Assembly: GCA_029224185.1 (NCBI GenBank)
Contig: CM055189.1
Location: 27,254,457 to 27,318,456, forward strand
Direction: 5' to 3'
Source of the DNA: Karalla daura
Taxonomy: Eukaryota; Chordata; Actinopteri; Chaetodontiformes; Leiognathidae
DNA length: 64,000 nucleotides
The notes beneath the pieces were generated by a model that did no database searches, had not been told where the DNA came from, and saw nothing but the letters and a program-made list of their open reading frames with translations. Below are positions 1 to 11,762 of this stretch, piece by piece. Numbering within the stretch: the stretch's first letter is position 1; the number at the start of each line of letters is the position of its first letter. A program made the translations under genes and the position numbers.

Positions 1-1254
1 TGAGATCAAAAGGGGTCTTTTTGCTCCAAGCCTATGGCATAAATCACCATACACAGATAAGTGCGTGTGCGTGCACACACACACAGACGGGGAAAGACCC
101 TTTCAGACACGTGTAGCAGATGAAATGCATCCAGCTGGGAACACACACCTGCAGCACGTTAAAGTCCTTACAAGTAAATTCTGCTCTCCTTGTTCGTACA
201 CAATGATGCACAACTGCTGCTGCACAACAGCCGACCCAACCTGACCTCTGCGATATTCCGTGACTGGATGTTCACTATGCAAAGATGCCATTCAAATAGC
301 TCCATGGTGCCACCACAATGAAAACATACACAAACAAAGACACTCAGCCAGGTGCAGCCGCCACTATGAGCATGAGCCAGCCGCGCCTTTGATGTTCATC
401 ACCCGCACAGCCTTCGTAACAGTCCACATCCTGCACGCGTCACGGTGAGGATGAGCGAGCGACTGTGAGACCGGGAAGGACAAAGGAAGCGGACAGGATA
501 ACAGCGCACACAGAGGCACAGTCTGGGGTGCACCCCACTGGACAGTTGCCAGTTGGGATCCAAAATCGAACTGAAACGGTCTCGATGTGGGACTGGGGTG
601 GAGGGAATTTCTCAGACCTCCTCAGACTGGCTATTCTAAGGCTGCCACGCGATGACCAGCAGCAGCAGCGGGCAGGAGTCTGAAAGGGACTTTCCAGGTG
701 TCAGGAGGGAGAGAGTGCCTTGGTGTGTGTCCCTGCCTACACACAGTTCTATTCGAATCATGCAGATGTGAACCATGTAAATCAGCGTGTTTTCACACAA
801 ACCTGAAGTCTTGATTTGACTTTGTCTCTGTCAACGTCTTTGAGTGCACCGATCCAATCGTCACAACATTAAACCGAGATATCCGTACTGCGCACAAGCT
901 GAACAGTTTGGTGTCTGGGTGCTTCCGCTTAACCTGCCTTTCCTGTCTCGGAGGAGAGAACAACCACCGTGGCAAGCAGTTTATGCAAAATGGAAAAATA
1001 TTTGACAGGTTGCGACCGAGCTCTTTAGAAAACACGTTTCAGAGGCAGCACCGAACGGGACCGGTCGTTCGCGTGTCTGTAATGGTGTCATTCCGCACTA
1101 AAAATGCAGACTTTAGATTGAGGATAACAAATGCAATAACTGTACACAAAATCACTGAGTGGTGACCTTGGGAGGGGAAGGGGTGGCAAGGGAGAAAGAG
1201 GCTGCTCTTGCGAGGTATTTTCTTGGGACATACGGTGCTAAATATGCCACAGGG

Positions 1255-1935
1255 TCATAAATTTGACCAAGGAACACATCGGACACAACGAGACCAAGCA
1301 GAGCACGTTCGATACACATTTCTCAACGTGTTGAACTCGCGGAAATATCGTCTTGATAAGAGACTAATCCTCAGCCAGCTGCCCGCGGTCCCTCGTAGAG
1401 CCAACGGGCTCCGCACTACTTTGCAGTGCTTACTGCAATATCTGGGTTCAAAGTTCTTAACGCCATTAAGCCCCATAAATGTACTGCATATGATGAGACC
1501 GTCGCAGAAGCAAATGGTTTCATTTATTGGTCCCTTTCTCATCTCTTCCTCTGGTGGCAGCCTGTTCCAAACACGGAGAGTTCTCAGACAAAACGCATTG
1601 CTATTCATCACATATGGGTTATCTCGAAACAGGGAACAGAGCGGAGATGTGAGATAAAGAGGAAAAAAGCATTCTCCAAACAAGACTCTCTCGTGCCCTT
1701 GCGTGAGGGTTGCTTTTGACATTTTGTTTAATTTACACACCCTGCACCCTTTCCACACTCGACAAGGTGTTTCGCGACTGCAGTTCATTGTCGTCCTGTG
1801 TCTCCTCTGTCTTCTTATCGGACGCCTTTTGCATCTGTTTGTTTGCGTCTTGCCTAATACTGGTGAAAAAAAGTAAAAAGGAATCACACCACGGGGGGCA
1901 TGGGCGAACCGTCTCAGCAGGCCGACTGGTGACAC
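1255..1935 (-). other. Unexplained 226-codon open reading frame, probably not a gene
   Basis: This is the longest stop-free minus-strand frame in the first 7 kb. I recognise no family in it. It is rich in Arg and Cys, has no signal peptide or membrane segment, and overlaps a 149-codon plus-strand frame, as expected where stops happen to be rare. A short stretch around the middle (LRTLRVWNRLPP) resembles the 'F-RT---WN-LP' motif found near the end of many LINE reverse transcriptase proteins, but the surrounding residues do not support that. It could be a chance frame, a decayed retroelement or an unknown exon. Confidence 0.15.
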
Positions 1936-2645
1936 ATGGGATCCCTGGCCGCACGACGAACATCACTACGATTTCACTCTCTCCTTTTTTTGTTTGGCTC
2001 TGTCGTCTCGGGGCTCCTGAGAGAAATGTCTTGCTCCTCGGCCCGCTCGATGCGCCGCTACGTTTACCAGCGAGTCAATTAGGCGCCCGTCTGCTGTGCG
2101 GTGGCGAGCAGGTAATGTGGAGCGGGTTCTTAGTGCTTTTTTTTCTCTGAAAACGGAAGCAGAATCCGACGCTTTGAGACGGCTGAGAGGGTAAAGATGC
2201 GGCTGGACACTTTAAAAGACAAAAACGTCAGAAGGCTCTGTACGACGGAGAGGATCCCCAGAGTCAGTTGAGGCTCCATCGCGCACATTGCCATCTGATG
2301 TGAAACGGTTCAAAAATGAGCTCTTCCGGCCGCTTGAGGTGCTGCTTGTGGTGTCTTAATTGGCCGGCAGTTCAAACAGGTTAAAACTTAGTTAAAACTT
2401 GGTTATTACAGCATCTAGGACGACTAGACGGCGTCATATGGCCAGGTTATTCTCCCATAGCCGGTATGGATTGTATGGCTCAATGGATGTGTCGAGGAAC
2501 CCCAAATACAAATGTGCCACAAATGTCACTCTGTCTCACGTTATTTTAATAGAACACACTGAAAGACTTGATAGGTTTTGAAGCTATCCTTATCTTGCTC
2601 AACCTGAGTCACCAAGCCAAACATGGTGGAGTGTTTGTCCACGCG

Positions 2646-2668
2646 CGCGCACACACACACACACACAA
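2646..2668. repeat. (CA)n microsatellite
   Basis: A CG/CA alternating start (cgcgcgcaca) followed by an uninterrupted CA run. It is short and non-coding. Confidence 0.9.
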
Positions 2669-3129
2669 GTTCATCTATCCTTGTGTTTGTCTGCAAATCT
2701 TGATCACGATCTGTCTCTTTGCTGTTTTGCTGTTCAGTCAGTCAGGTTACCCAGCCATCTTGAAAAGCACAAGATGAGTATGTGTGCCATAGCCCACTCT
2801 CACCTGATTCACACTACGCCAGGAAAGCAGTCTACCCTTTACATGTGTGGTCCGCAGCAACCGCTTCTTTAGTCCCTGAAGAGGGCAAGGAGAGAAGAAA
2901 CCTCTCCTTGAGGAGAGCAAACACAAAAGCACAAGCAAAGAGAAGCAAGACAGAGAGAGGGAGACACAGAGAGACCAGGAAGAATCCTTCCTGGCTCATA
3001 TTTCAAAGATTTAAAGTATGTCTTTGGGAAAAAAAAACTGTAAAATGAAGCTTTTTGCAAAGATAGGAAGCAGTTCCAACTGGTCAGGAAAACACATGTA
3101 GACAAAACGCAAAATCATGGGGAGAATTT

Positions 3130-3290
3130 GACAATATACCAGTCCATCATCTATCCATCCACTGTCTGGTATCACAGGGCCCTGCTGGTGTAAAGGCAGG
3201 GAAGAGAACTTGGATGGGTCTCCAGTACAATGGACCAGTCCTTCATTAATATTTCAACATGTGCCAGCCTTGTACTGACCACAGTTGCAG
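3130..3290 (-). repeat. Diverged fish dispersed repeat, tail region (weak)
   Basis: The words 'catctatccatccactgtc', 'atcacagggc' and 'gtctccagtacaatggacc' resemble, in reverse orientation, the 3' part of the very common fish repeat whose forward copy lies at 33608-33790. The copy is heavily diverged, so its edges are approximate. Confidence 0.35.
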
Positions 3291-3434
3291 GGACTGTTAG
3301 GGGAGGAAAATGATCTCTTAATCATCCATCCAAAAGGAAGTCATACAAACTCCTGCAGGGCTGTGTGTGCAAGTGGACAAAAACAGCAGGAGATGTGCAA
3401 CTCCTGGTCTCTACTTGGTACACAAACACCACTT

Positions 3435-3600
3435 TGCACACACACACACACACACACAGGTGATTACTTTCCATTAGGAGACTCCTAACTTCTCTCTGTC
3501 TGCCATTCTGCAGCGAGAAGAAAATACTTAGGGTTGATGTAGGGTTAGCATCAATCTGACACACACACACACACACATACGGATACACACACACACACTG
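3435..3600. repeat. Clustered (CA)n microsatellites
   Basis: Two CA runs (about 3436-3459 and 3559-3598, the second interrupted by 'tacggata') lie within 170 bp of each other. Confidence 0.85.
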
Positions 3601-5269
3601 TATGTTGTCTGGAGTCCTGTCAGACTAAATCTCTTTCACACATCACAAACTGAACACAGAGACAGAAGGGCACACAGCCTCTCTGTCCCTCTCCAGTACA
3701 TAGACACACACACACTCGGAGCAACTGCAAGATGTCAGGTGGATGAGGAGGCGCGGTGATTCGCTCCTCCTGACAGACAGGAAATAAGGGAGTCACCCAG
3801 GGACCTCACTTCCTCCAGGCCTGACTAACCTGACATCTATCACACACTCGACACGCACACGCGCATTCAGTGCATTCTCCCTATCCTTTTTTTTCTCTTC
3901 TCTAATACATATGCACATGCACACACACTCACAAAATCCATTAAAAAAGACAAGTCTCTCCTGCAGCCGGCCAAATTGGACTACTTGAATGTGGAATTTA
4001 ATTTGTGTCTGTGTGGAGAGGGAGCACACGTGTGTAGGCCGTGAATTTACAGTTTAAAATACATAAGCCCAAAATCGGGGACGGTTGTGTGCTAAAGTAA
4101 TGGAGCATGCTGCAACAGTTCTGGTGACAAAAGTGATGACTGCAATGTGAGAGTGCATTGATTTATATTCTATGCTGCAAACATCAGTGCGAGATAAGAG
4201 AGCCATTAAAATAGACATAGTACACATAAGAGTCTGAGAGAAAGGGGGAAAAGTCATGGTGAGGTTGCGCAACGTGGACGACGGAAATTAGTTAGACATG
4301 GCTCCTAATTTACTCTCTCCTCATTACAACATGGTTAAGGAAATACCCACGTCCACTTTAACTCTTTGACACTGATGAGAGAGAAGGACCCTGTGTGTGT
4401 GTGTGTGCATGTGTGGGTGTGTGCACATTTGTAAAACTGCATGGTAGTCTATTTGATTTAGGTTTTCACATCACCCTCGGAACTCTCCAAGCCCACCATC
4501 CAATGTCCTACCAGAGTGACCTCAATTCACTTAAGCATGCCAAGTGGTCCAATCAGGATCAAGCGTTAGCTTTGTTGAGCCAATGACATGTGTCATATCA
4601 AAGCTAATCACACTGATGGATCCACTAAGTGGGTCAATGTGACGATGCAAGGTTGTGATTGGCCTAGTTAAAGTGGAGGGAAACTTCTCTACACTGGAAG
4701 GAAAACTTTGTGACCTGCACTTTATTAGCTGGGATGCTCAAGCCACATTCTAATGCAATTACCTTCGGCAAGGTTAACAATAATGACCATCAACAGTATT
4801 TCTTCATCACACTTTGGCTACTTATACACCGCTGTCATTATGCACATTAGCAACTGGGAAAAAGAAATCAATCACTGCGTATTATGACCCTAATGAACCG
4901 TATCGCTGTTGTTATATGAACGTCTTCATGTTTTAATGTCACCCCAAGTCTTACAAGCCGCACTGTGATTGGGGCTCCTAATGACGTTTTCAAAAGTTGT
5001 GATGAATTTTGGCTAAACGCAGAGCTGAAAGGCTGTAGACCGGGTTTACAGGAGTACGAAGGCTGAGAAGGCGTCCCCGACTCATCTGTGAGCAACACAG
5101 CCTAGGATTTACATTTTGAAACACTTCTATCCCATCCCCCATCAGAATAAGTTGAACATCCAGCCTCTATCTGTGTCCAGTGCATGCTGGAAGCGTGAAT
5201 CAGTCAAACAGCTCTGGAGCAGACGCCACTCGGTGACAGCCAGGCAGTGGGGGGCTGTAGGATAAGTTA

Positions 5270-5570
5270 TGAATAAAGAAGGGCGAACGGAGAGGTGAGC
5301 AGATGAGAGGTGGAGGAAGAGAGGGGAGAGGAGGGTGGTGAGGGGGAGACAGTAAAATGCTGCCGTCACTTAAACTCTAAAATGAAAGATCGATGAGCTT
5401 ATTTAAATGTGCTCCCCGAGACGAGAGTTGGCTCATATAAAGCCTCACATTTATGGGGGTGGGGGGTGGGTAGGGGCATTGATTGACTGAAAGAGAGAGA
5501 GTGGAAGAGGGGGAGAGGGAAGGAGGGCTGGAGGGGCATGGTGAGGAGAGAGGTTGGGAGAGATCGGGAG
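5270..5570 (+). repeat. Purine-rich (GA/GGGA) tract
   Basis: The plus strand is strongly purine-biased in two blocks (about 5279-5352 and 5455-5570), made of irregular GAG, GGAGA and GGGG words. Such polypurine tracts are common in vertebrate introns. No gene or defined element is seen. Confidence 0.6.
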
Positions 5571-6391
5571 GATCAACCTTGGCTCATGAATTTCATCCTT
5601 TCCCTCCTAAAATAAAACATTCTAATAAATGCTGGGGATAGAGGGATCGGAACCTGGAAAATCTACAGCCTTCGATTGGCCGGCTGGCACAGCTTATCAG
5701 ATCAATACCACAACCACCAGCAACACCAGCCTCATCACGTATCCTTTCTACTCATTTCCAATTCAGCCCACCCCGCGCACACATGAATGCAAATTCAGAG
5801 CCTGGCCACCATCCTCCATGTAGACCCACACCAGCAGGGTCCCCCTCCTCCCTCCAGCCGAGACAGCTGGAAGGGCTGCTGAGTGAGAGCCCGGGGAAGG
5901 GGGTGTGTGGTAACTTGGGTGGTGCTAAGACCTTGACATTAGAGGGAGGACAGAAGAAGCTGACTCTGCAGCCTACCACCCCACCATCTCACACATCCTC
6001 CTCAACACCTAGGAGGGAGGGAGAGGAGGAGGATGACAGCTGGGAGAAGAGGAGAGAGGAGAGCAACTTTTGACACACACAGAGGTGTTGTCATACTATC
6101 ACCATCGATTGGACTGCAGGCACGGCCCTGAGTGACAGTGCAGTCCCTCTGTAAGCCCTCCACTCCATCCTCCGTTCACTCATGCTCCCTGCCACTCCCC
6201 TCTCCACCCTGTCCTCCTCTCATCCCACCTCCTCCTCTCTCACCCGCTTGGACACGCTGTCTCTCTCCTCCTCGTTCACCCTGTCCTCGCTGCTCCTCTA
6301 CCTGTGCTCCATTTCACACTCACGCAAACTTTCCTACGCATGTATGGCACACAAATTCTCTTAGAGTTCACAAATAGCCCCCCCGCCACGC

Positions 6392-6446
6392 CTCTCTCAC
6401 ACACACACACGCACACACGCACACACGCACACACACACACACATTC
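6392..6446. repeat. (CACACG/CA)n microsatellite
   Basis: CA repeats interrupted by regularly spaced CG dinucleotides. A second CA and CCCA tract lies at 6596-6646. Both are simple sequence, and the protein frames across them are artefacts. Confidence 0.85.
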
Positions 6447-7329
6447 CTAATGCCCCTCCTCCACAAAACCCCAAGTCCCAGCCTTACATTCTGCCCGCCA
6501 CGCCATCTGTGACCCAGAGAAACTGAGAGCAGACACTGGCCTGACCTTTTCTGTGCTTTGTTTTGCCACTCTGGCACAATCTCATGAGGTGTGTGCGCAC
6601 ACACACAAACCCACCCACCCCCCCACCCACACACACACACACACAAATATCTGGTTTATCTCCATAATTATCCCTATAGCTACAAAAGAGAGAAGAGCAC
6701 GAAAAGGCACGTAACATGGCAACGCTGCATTTTCCCAGAAGCTTGAGACAGGAATCGATATCTCATCATATTTGTCACCGTTCCTGTTGTTGCATTCAAC
6801 AATCTCCACACAGCGGGCCTGGTGCAGCCACAAGTCACACACTGCCAGGACAGCATGGTCAACTGATGCAGGGCAACTCACATGAATGCACTATGTGCTG
6901 CTGTGTGTCTGTGTGTTTGTGCCAAATTAAGAGTCGTAGTCAAGCAGGTCATTGACTGAGAGGAGGATTATGACGCTTACAAACTGTAACACCCCCCTCA
7001 TACACACACACACACACACATATCCTCAATACCTTAATCCTACATCATCATAACAATAACAATAATGTATACATGCCCTCTTATCCATCTCCATCACAAA
7101 ATCGCCCTAAATAAACTAGCAAAAATCCAGCGTTGTTGGCCAGATGAATAAAACCATCTCCTCACAGAGGCACAGACTCATCTACAAAAATGTTCGACCT
7201 GATGGAACAAATAACAGCTTTTTCCCAGTTTGGGAGTCAACAGCTCACTTGTTCCTTGCCTCCTTACTAGTCCCAGGAACGAATGAGTCAATATGAAGTG
7301 TTTGTCAGACTGCACACTGAGCCACGTGT

Positions 7330-9020
7330 AGCCTGGAGATGCCAGCGGCGGCTGTGAATTCACCCAGGTCCACGCCATGTATGTTTGAGCCGAGGCAGAG
7401 AGGTTCTTACCTTGTCCGTGCAACATGTGGCAGCAGCCGAGGAGCAGCAGCAGCAGCAGGAGAAGCGGAGGCGGACAGCACCGGCTCTGGCTCCAGCCCC
7501 GGCTCTGACTCCAGCACAGCCCCGGCCCCAGCATCTTGTCCCGGCCCCCTGCTGCTGCTGATCCCTGCGCGCTCTCCTGGGAGCCCGCACCCAGACGCGG
7601 CTCCGGCTCCATCGGTCTGCGGGCGGCTGTTGGTACCCGGGTACAGCTGCTTGTGCCCGGCGCACGGGTGGATAAGTAGTCCAGGCGGCTGCTCGGGGCT
7701 CCCCCAGTGGGAAGAGGACGAGAGTTCACCTCTGTCTCTGAGCAACTCCCAGCCCCGGCTCCAAACTGTGCGGGCAGCGGGAGAGGAGGGCGGGGGTCGG
7801 CTCTCTACCCTGACTGTCCCCTCACGGTGAAGCCGCTCCGCTGTGTGTGGGTGCCTGCTGCGGCGGACTCTGTCCCTGCGTCCCGCTCCTCCTCATCTCT
7901 GTTTGCATTGATCCGAGCGGCGAATTAATACATTAGAGTGTGTTTCAGACTTATCGGCTTATTTCTGCTATCAACCACAAATCCGCGCTTGTTTTGACGT
8001 CTTCGCCCGGGATTTGCCCCACTGTTTAAACAGTGACGGAATTAACAGAGGAGCACTAGAACACGTACATGATCCATCCGCGTCCGACACTGAGCGCCCG
8101 CTCCAAAAAAAAAAACCAATCCTCTAATTGATTCGGCGATAAGTCCTGTTTTGTGACTCCAAACTGAGCACAACGGCTCGGGTATGTAAGGACGCTGATG
8201 GAGAAGCTGCAGTCCGCTACGTGAACTCTAAGAGAGAGAGAAAAAACTCGCAAGTGTTTGAACCGCACGCCGGGATCCCGCCTCGTATCAGATAACTTGT
8301 CGCTGCGTGTCGGTTTACGCGGAAAATGACACAACAGGTTAGGCAAAAAAAAAGAAGCAGGATCACAAGTAGTTGAGCAACAACTGTGGGCTCCCTCTCT
8401 CGGGCTGCTCTCTCAGCCTGGTTGAGGAGTGGGCTCGCGACGTTGGTCTCTCTCTGGTGCTGCGACACCGGAGCCTCCCGCCTTTCAGCCCGGCTCTCCC
8501 GGTCCCTCCAGCTCCACTGGGTCCGCAGGGTGCGCTTCCACTCTCGGATATTCCAGTCCCGGTTGTAACGTGGAGCTGTGCCTGGGCCTCCAGGAGCGGA
8601 GAGGAGCGATGCGTGTGTGAGTGCGTGAACACCTGCCACCCTCCTCCAGACCTGGGGGAGACGGGGCTCCAACTAGACCTGCTGCCCAGTTGCCAATCCT
8701 CAATCGACGACAAACCTTCGACAACCTCCGTGCTTTCTCTTACTATTAGCCCACTTTCCTCACTCCCATTCTCTGCTAATCGCTCCCTCGGTATCCCCCA
8801 AACTCGAAAACTAAACTTCTATTCACTATCATCCGTGGCTGCTGGTTGGTGCAGCACGGCGCTGGCTCTGCTCCTATTGGATAGTGCTGCCGGGGGGCGG
8901 GATGGAGAGCTGCAGCGAGAGCGTGGTGGACGGCGCCCCCAAACCCCCCTCCCGCACACAGGCTCAGAGCAGCGTGGGGACAGAGGGGCCCTTAGGGACC
9001 GGGTTTACTCCAAATGAGAG
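7330..9020. promoter_or_regulatory. CpG island spanning the promoter and 5' end of the minus-strand gene
   Basis: About 1.7 kb is visibly rich in G+C and in CpG, unlike the AT-rich, CpG-poor DNA on both sides. It covers the signal-peptide exon (7411-7534), its probable 5' UTR at higher coordinates and the upstream promoter. CAG/GCT triplet runs occur at about 7437-7464. CpG islands of this size usually mark vertebrate promoters and can fire in both directions. I could not place a transcription start, and I saw no decisive TATA box. Confidence 0.75.
7411..7534 (-). CDS. First coding exon of a secreted or membrane protein (signal peptide; partial gene)
   Basis: The exon encodes 41 complete codons plus one base. 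The protein starts MLGPGLCW. It has a basic and Ser-rich n-region, then PPP and a run of nine leucines (about residues 24-32), then GCCHMLHGQ, a typical secretory signal peptide. The ATG at 7534 has A at -3. Two in-frame upstream ATGs (7612, 7729) would bury the signal internally, so 7534 is preferred. The exon ends at 7411 in CAAG followed by GTAAGA, a consensus donor, giving a phase 1 intron. Phase 1 directly after the signal peptide is usual for extracellular modular proteins such as immunoglobulin-superfamily adhesion molecules or LDL-receptor-like proteins, but nothing here decides the family. The frame reads on to 7178 through the intron. The rest of the gene is expected at lower coordinates. 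Confidence 0.65.
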
Positions 9021-9183
9021 TGAAGTGAAGGGATTAAGAGGATCGTTTTATTGCGTCTGCAGACAGTTCGGAGTGGCAGAAATAAGCCGCGCTGCAATGC
9101 CACGTTGTTTCCTCACTTCGGTTACTGCAAAGAAATTTCAATACATTGTTATTATTATTATTTCACCAAGAAAGGGACTCTGA
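8884..9183 (+). other. Possible plus-strand open frame in the CpG island (weak)
   Basis: A 99-codon frame starts in the GC-rich island on the strand opposite the signal-peptide gene. From its second Met (8902) it reads MESCSESVVDGAPKPPSR. No domain, signal or donor site stands out. It could be the start of a divergent transcript, an upstream open frame or chance openness in GC-rich DNA. The larger frame at 8373-9017 overlaps it and is no better supported. Confidence 0.15.
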
Positions 9184-11638
9184 AGCATCAACAATGGTCC
9201 AGCTGCAGACAGACACTTGCTCCACTACAACTGCCTGGAGCAATATCTTAGCACCAGTGATAACCTAGTTTCTTCCTTGGTGAGGGTCATTAAATGGCAC
9301 ATTTATATTAAAGCCTACAACACAGTGACCTTATCTTTTATTGCCTCAATAAATCCTCAGAGGCAGACTTTCCATCCCTTGAGTGGCTAAATGGTCTCCA
9401 CATCTAGCTGTCCCCAACAAATTCTCCTCAAGCACCTTCACCTCAGTTCATCCAGTTACTCATCTTTCCATCCAGCCTCATTTGGCAGTTGGCCTTCAAA
9501 TTTCTGTTTTCACTGAAATGGCAATGATGCTTCCTGGATTTTCCATGAAAAATCTCTGCCACTTGATCTGCAATGCCAAACCTCAGAGGTTGTACTGGAT
9601 GTCACATTAGAAGACTAAAATACAAATGTCTTAGCTCCCAACTGCTAACTACAAATTGGTGGTTAAGTCTCAACAGTCATCAAGTTTATCTTGACTTATT
9701 TGAGAGATGAAGAAAAGCCTATAGATTTACTCCCATAGATTTTAAAGAAAAAAAATTCCACTCAATGCCGTCTAAACCTTTTGTTTTGATTGGCTGCTCT
9801 GATCATACACATGCCCACTTTGAACTATGAGGGAAGTTAATTGATAAACATCTCTTACTCCTGATAATTTATGCAGAATTCATTAAATCCTGAACTTGCG
9901 TTCAAGAATATGAGAGGGTTACCTTTAGTCTAAGACGACGGAATGTCTTCTGTGATAGCTGCATATCTTAACTATATATGCGACCTAAGACTTAAATTGC
10001 TCTCCCTGTGTCAGGCTGCTTCACTATACAACACAAACTTCTCAATCTATCAACTTCTGTGTCGCCTCTGAGATTCTTTTACTGCCCTACAAGGTGCTAA
10101 AAATTCAACAACCACAGATACCTGGATGACCTGTTCCACCCTATTTGCCTGCCCAATGGTCTTTGTACCTCTTTGCTCCCACCCAAGTAACCCATCTCCA
10201 CCCATCTCCAAACCAGGCTGGATGCTGCATGTTTGGAGATAGTGGAAAGACCACTCCTTGGACTCATGCCAGTTGCTCTGATACCGTCACTATTTGTACA
10301 ATCTTCTTGGCTGTCTTGCTCAAGCACAACATGCTTTCTGTCATTTTTAACAAATGACATTAGAGTTTATTCTTTCTGTTCCACTGTATGATGCCCTTGA
10401 ATTTGTGCAAGACATTTTTTAACAGAGTATAACATTTTGCTGTAAATACAATTAGGACTTTGCTCACCTTTGACATATAATCTTACTTTACTAAACCCGT
10501 TCCAAACTTGTGTCAGGCTCCTTTTACAATTCGACAGCTTTCAGCAGCGTCTTTCACTCTCCTCCTTGTTTCTGTTCTGTTCCAAAGGACACAGGTCATG
10601 GCTACACATTTAACTGTTGAACTGACACGAATCTTAAAGTCAAAGAGGGATATATCAAGAAAAATGTTCAAGGTGTTAAGTATCTTTATTTTGCTCTTAA
10701 GTGCAGCACATCTAATTTTATCTGATGATATTCAGAAAAAAAGACTACACGGAGAAGCTGCCAATGCCAGAATATTCAGAACTGCCATAATTCCACTCAT
10801 CACTGCCCTCATCACACTTAGCCATAGTTGACATTCAAGCTCCATCAGCAGAGCACAGAGTTCTTTACTCTGGTCACAGGATGGCCTGTAACCAGAATGT
10901 GTAAAACTAAACCATTACATACTCTCAGAAGTTTTTATAGTTGCGTGAACCAACTTCAGAGTTGACATTGGAACTCCATGCTCAAAGAACTCTGCAACAT
11001 GAACACAAATTGATGTCAGGTTTCATGCTACAGATTGATTTGAAAGTTAATAACATGGTGGTTTGGAGGCATTGTCCAAGCTTTCATTTTACAAAATGTA
11101 CTTGTGCATGTGCGCATTACACTCCGTATCCGGAAACACAATTGGTACAATTGTAGTTTGCCTTCAGGTCAGAGGGGACGAGGGGAGAGAAAAATACCTT
11201 CCCATTGAAGTTTCCTCCTCGGTTTTTGACTATGTTGCTTGTCAGAAGGTCTTGTATTAGAAACTTCTGCTTCCATGTTGATAGCACCTTCCTAGGAGCA
11301 ACTTTGCTTCCCCAAGGACCCTCAAGGATCTACAGAAATGACCCCTCAAAAAGTATGGCTCTGATGAGAGAATTTGATGGTCTACAGCCCCTGATTTGTG
11401 AACCAGGCCCTTAAATGTTATTTTTTTTAATATCTCCTCAACACTTTGAGTTAAGAGGCTTGAATTTGATTATGTTCATCAGGAGGTCAAGAGCATCAAG
11501 CAATTGAATGACAGCTGCCAAACAGTGGCATGGCAGCATCTCTTCATTAGATGACGCTCTCCCTGACAGACAGAGCCAACCAGAACTGCAAGTTAGAACT
11601 ATAGCAACCAAAATGTCCAAGCAGCCATCCTAACGACA

Positions 11639-11697
11639 GTGGAAAGATCAGAAAAGTCTTAAAAACTCACTTGCGAAGATTTTTCTGATCTTTCCAC
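11639..11697. repeat. Perfect 17-bp stem-loop
   Basis: The arms gtggaaagatcagaaaa (11639-11655) and ttttctgatctttccac (11681-11697) are exact reverse complements separated by a 25-base loop. It sits just before an 18-bp tandem repeat. No TIR element or gene explains it. It could be the core of a small foldback element or a transcribed hairpin. Confidence 0.7.
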
Positions 11698-11708
11698 CAT
11701 GCTAGGGT

Positions 11709-11762
11709 GGTTGCTATGCACGCTCCAATTGCTATGCATGCTCTGGTTGCTATGCACGCTCT
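11709..11762 (+). repeat. Three tandem copies of an 18-bp unit
   Basis: Units ggttgctatgcacgctcc, aattgctatgcatgctct and ggttgctatgcacgctct follow one another without gaps. The minus-strand frame reads a repeated ACIA/RACIA peptide, which is only a by-product. Confidence 0.85.

Larger units (their letters stand above)
1..7300. other. Probable first-intron sequence of the minus-strand gene; no coding exon recognised
   Basis: If the splice donor at 7409-7410 is real, this whole stretch is intron 1 of the gene that starts at 7534. It holds several short (CA)n tracts, a purine-rich block near 5270-5570, a diverged fish dispersed repeat near 3130-3290 and one long open frame of unknown meaning (1255-1935). 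Open frames at 5783-6073 and 6132-6377 are low-complexity and have no visible domain. I saw no splice-bounded exon with a recognisable protein motif. The intron assignment is inference from one donor site. Confidence 0.5.

Noticed and set aside
5783..6377. Three proline/serine-rich plus frames that might be an exon
   Set aside because: Low-complexity composition, no splice-bounded structure, and overlap with pyrimidine-rich repeats.
8217..8713. Two minus frames (151 and 116 codons) in the CpG island
   Set aside because: They overlap each other and a plus frame. GC-rich DNA leaves all frames open, and neither has a motif or a link to the signal-peptide exon.
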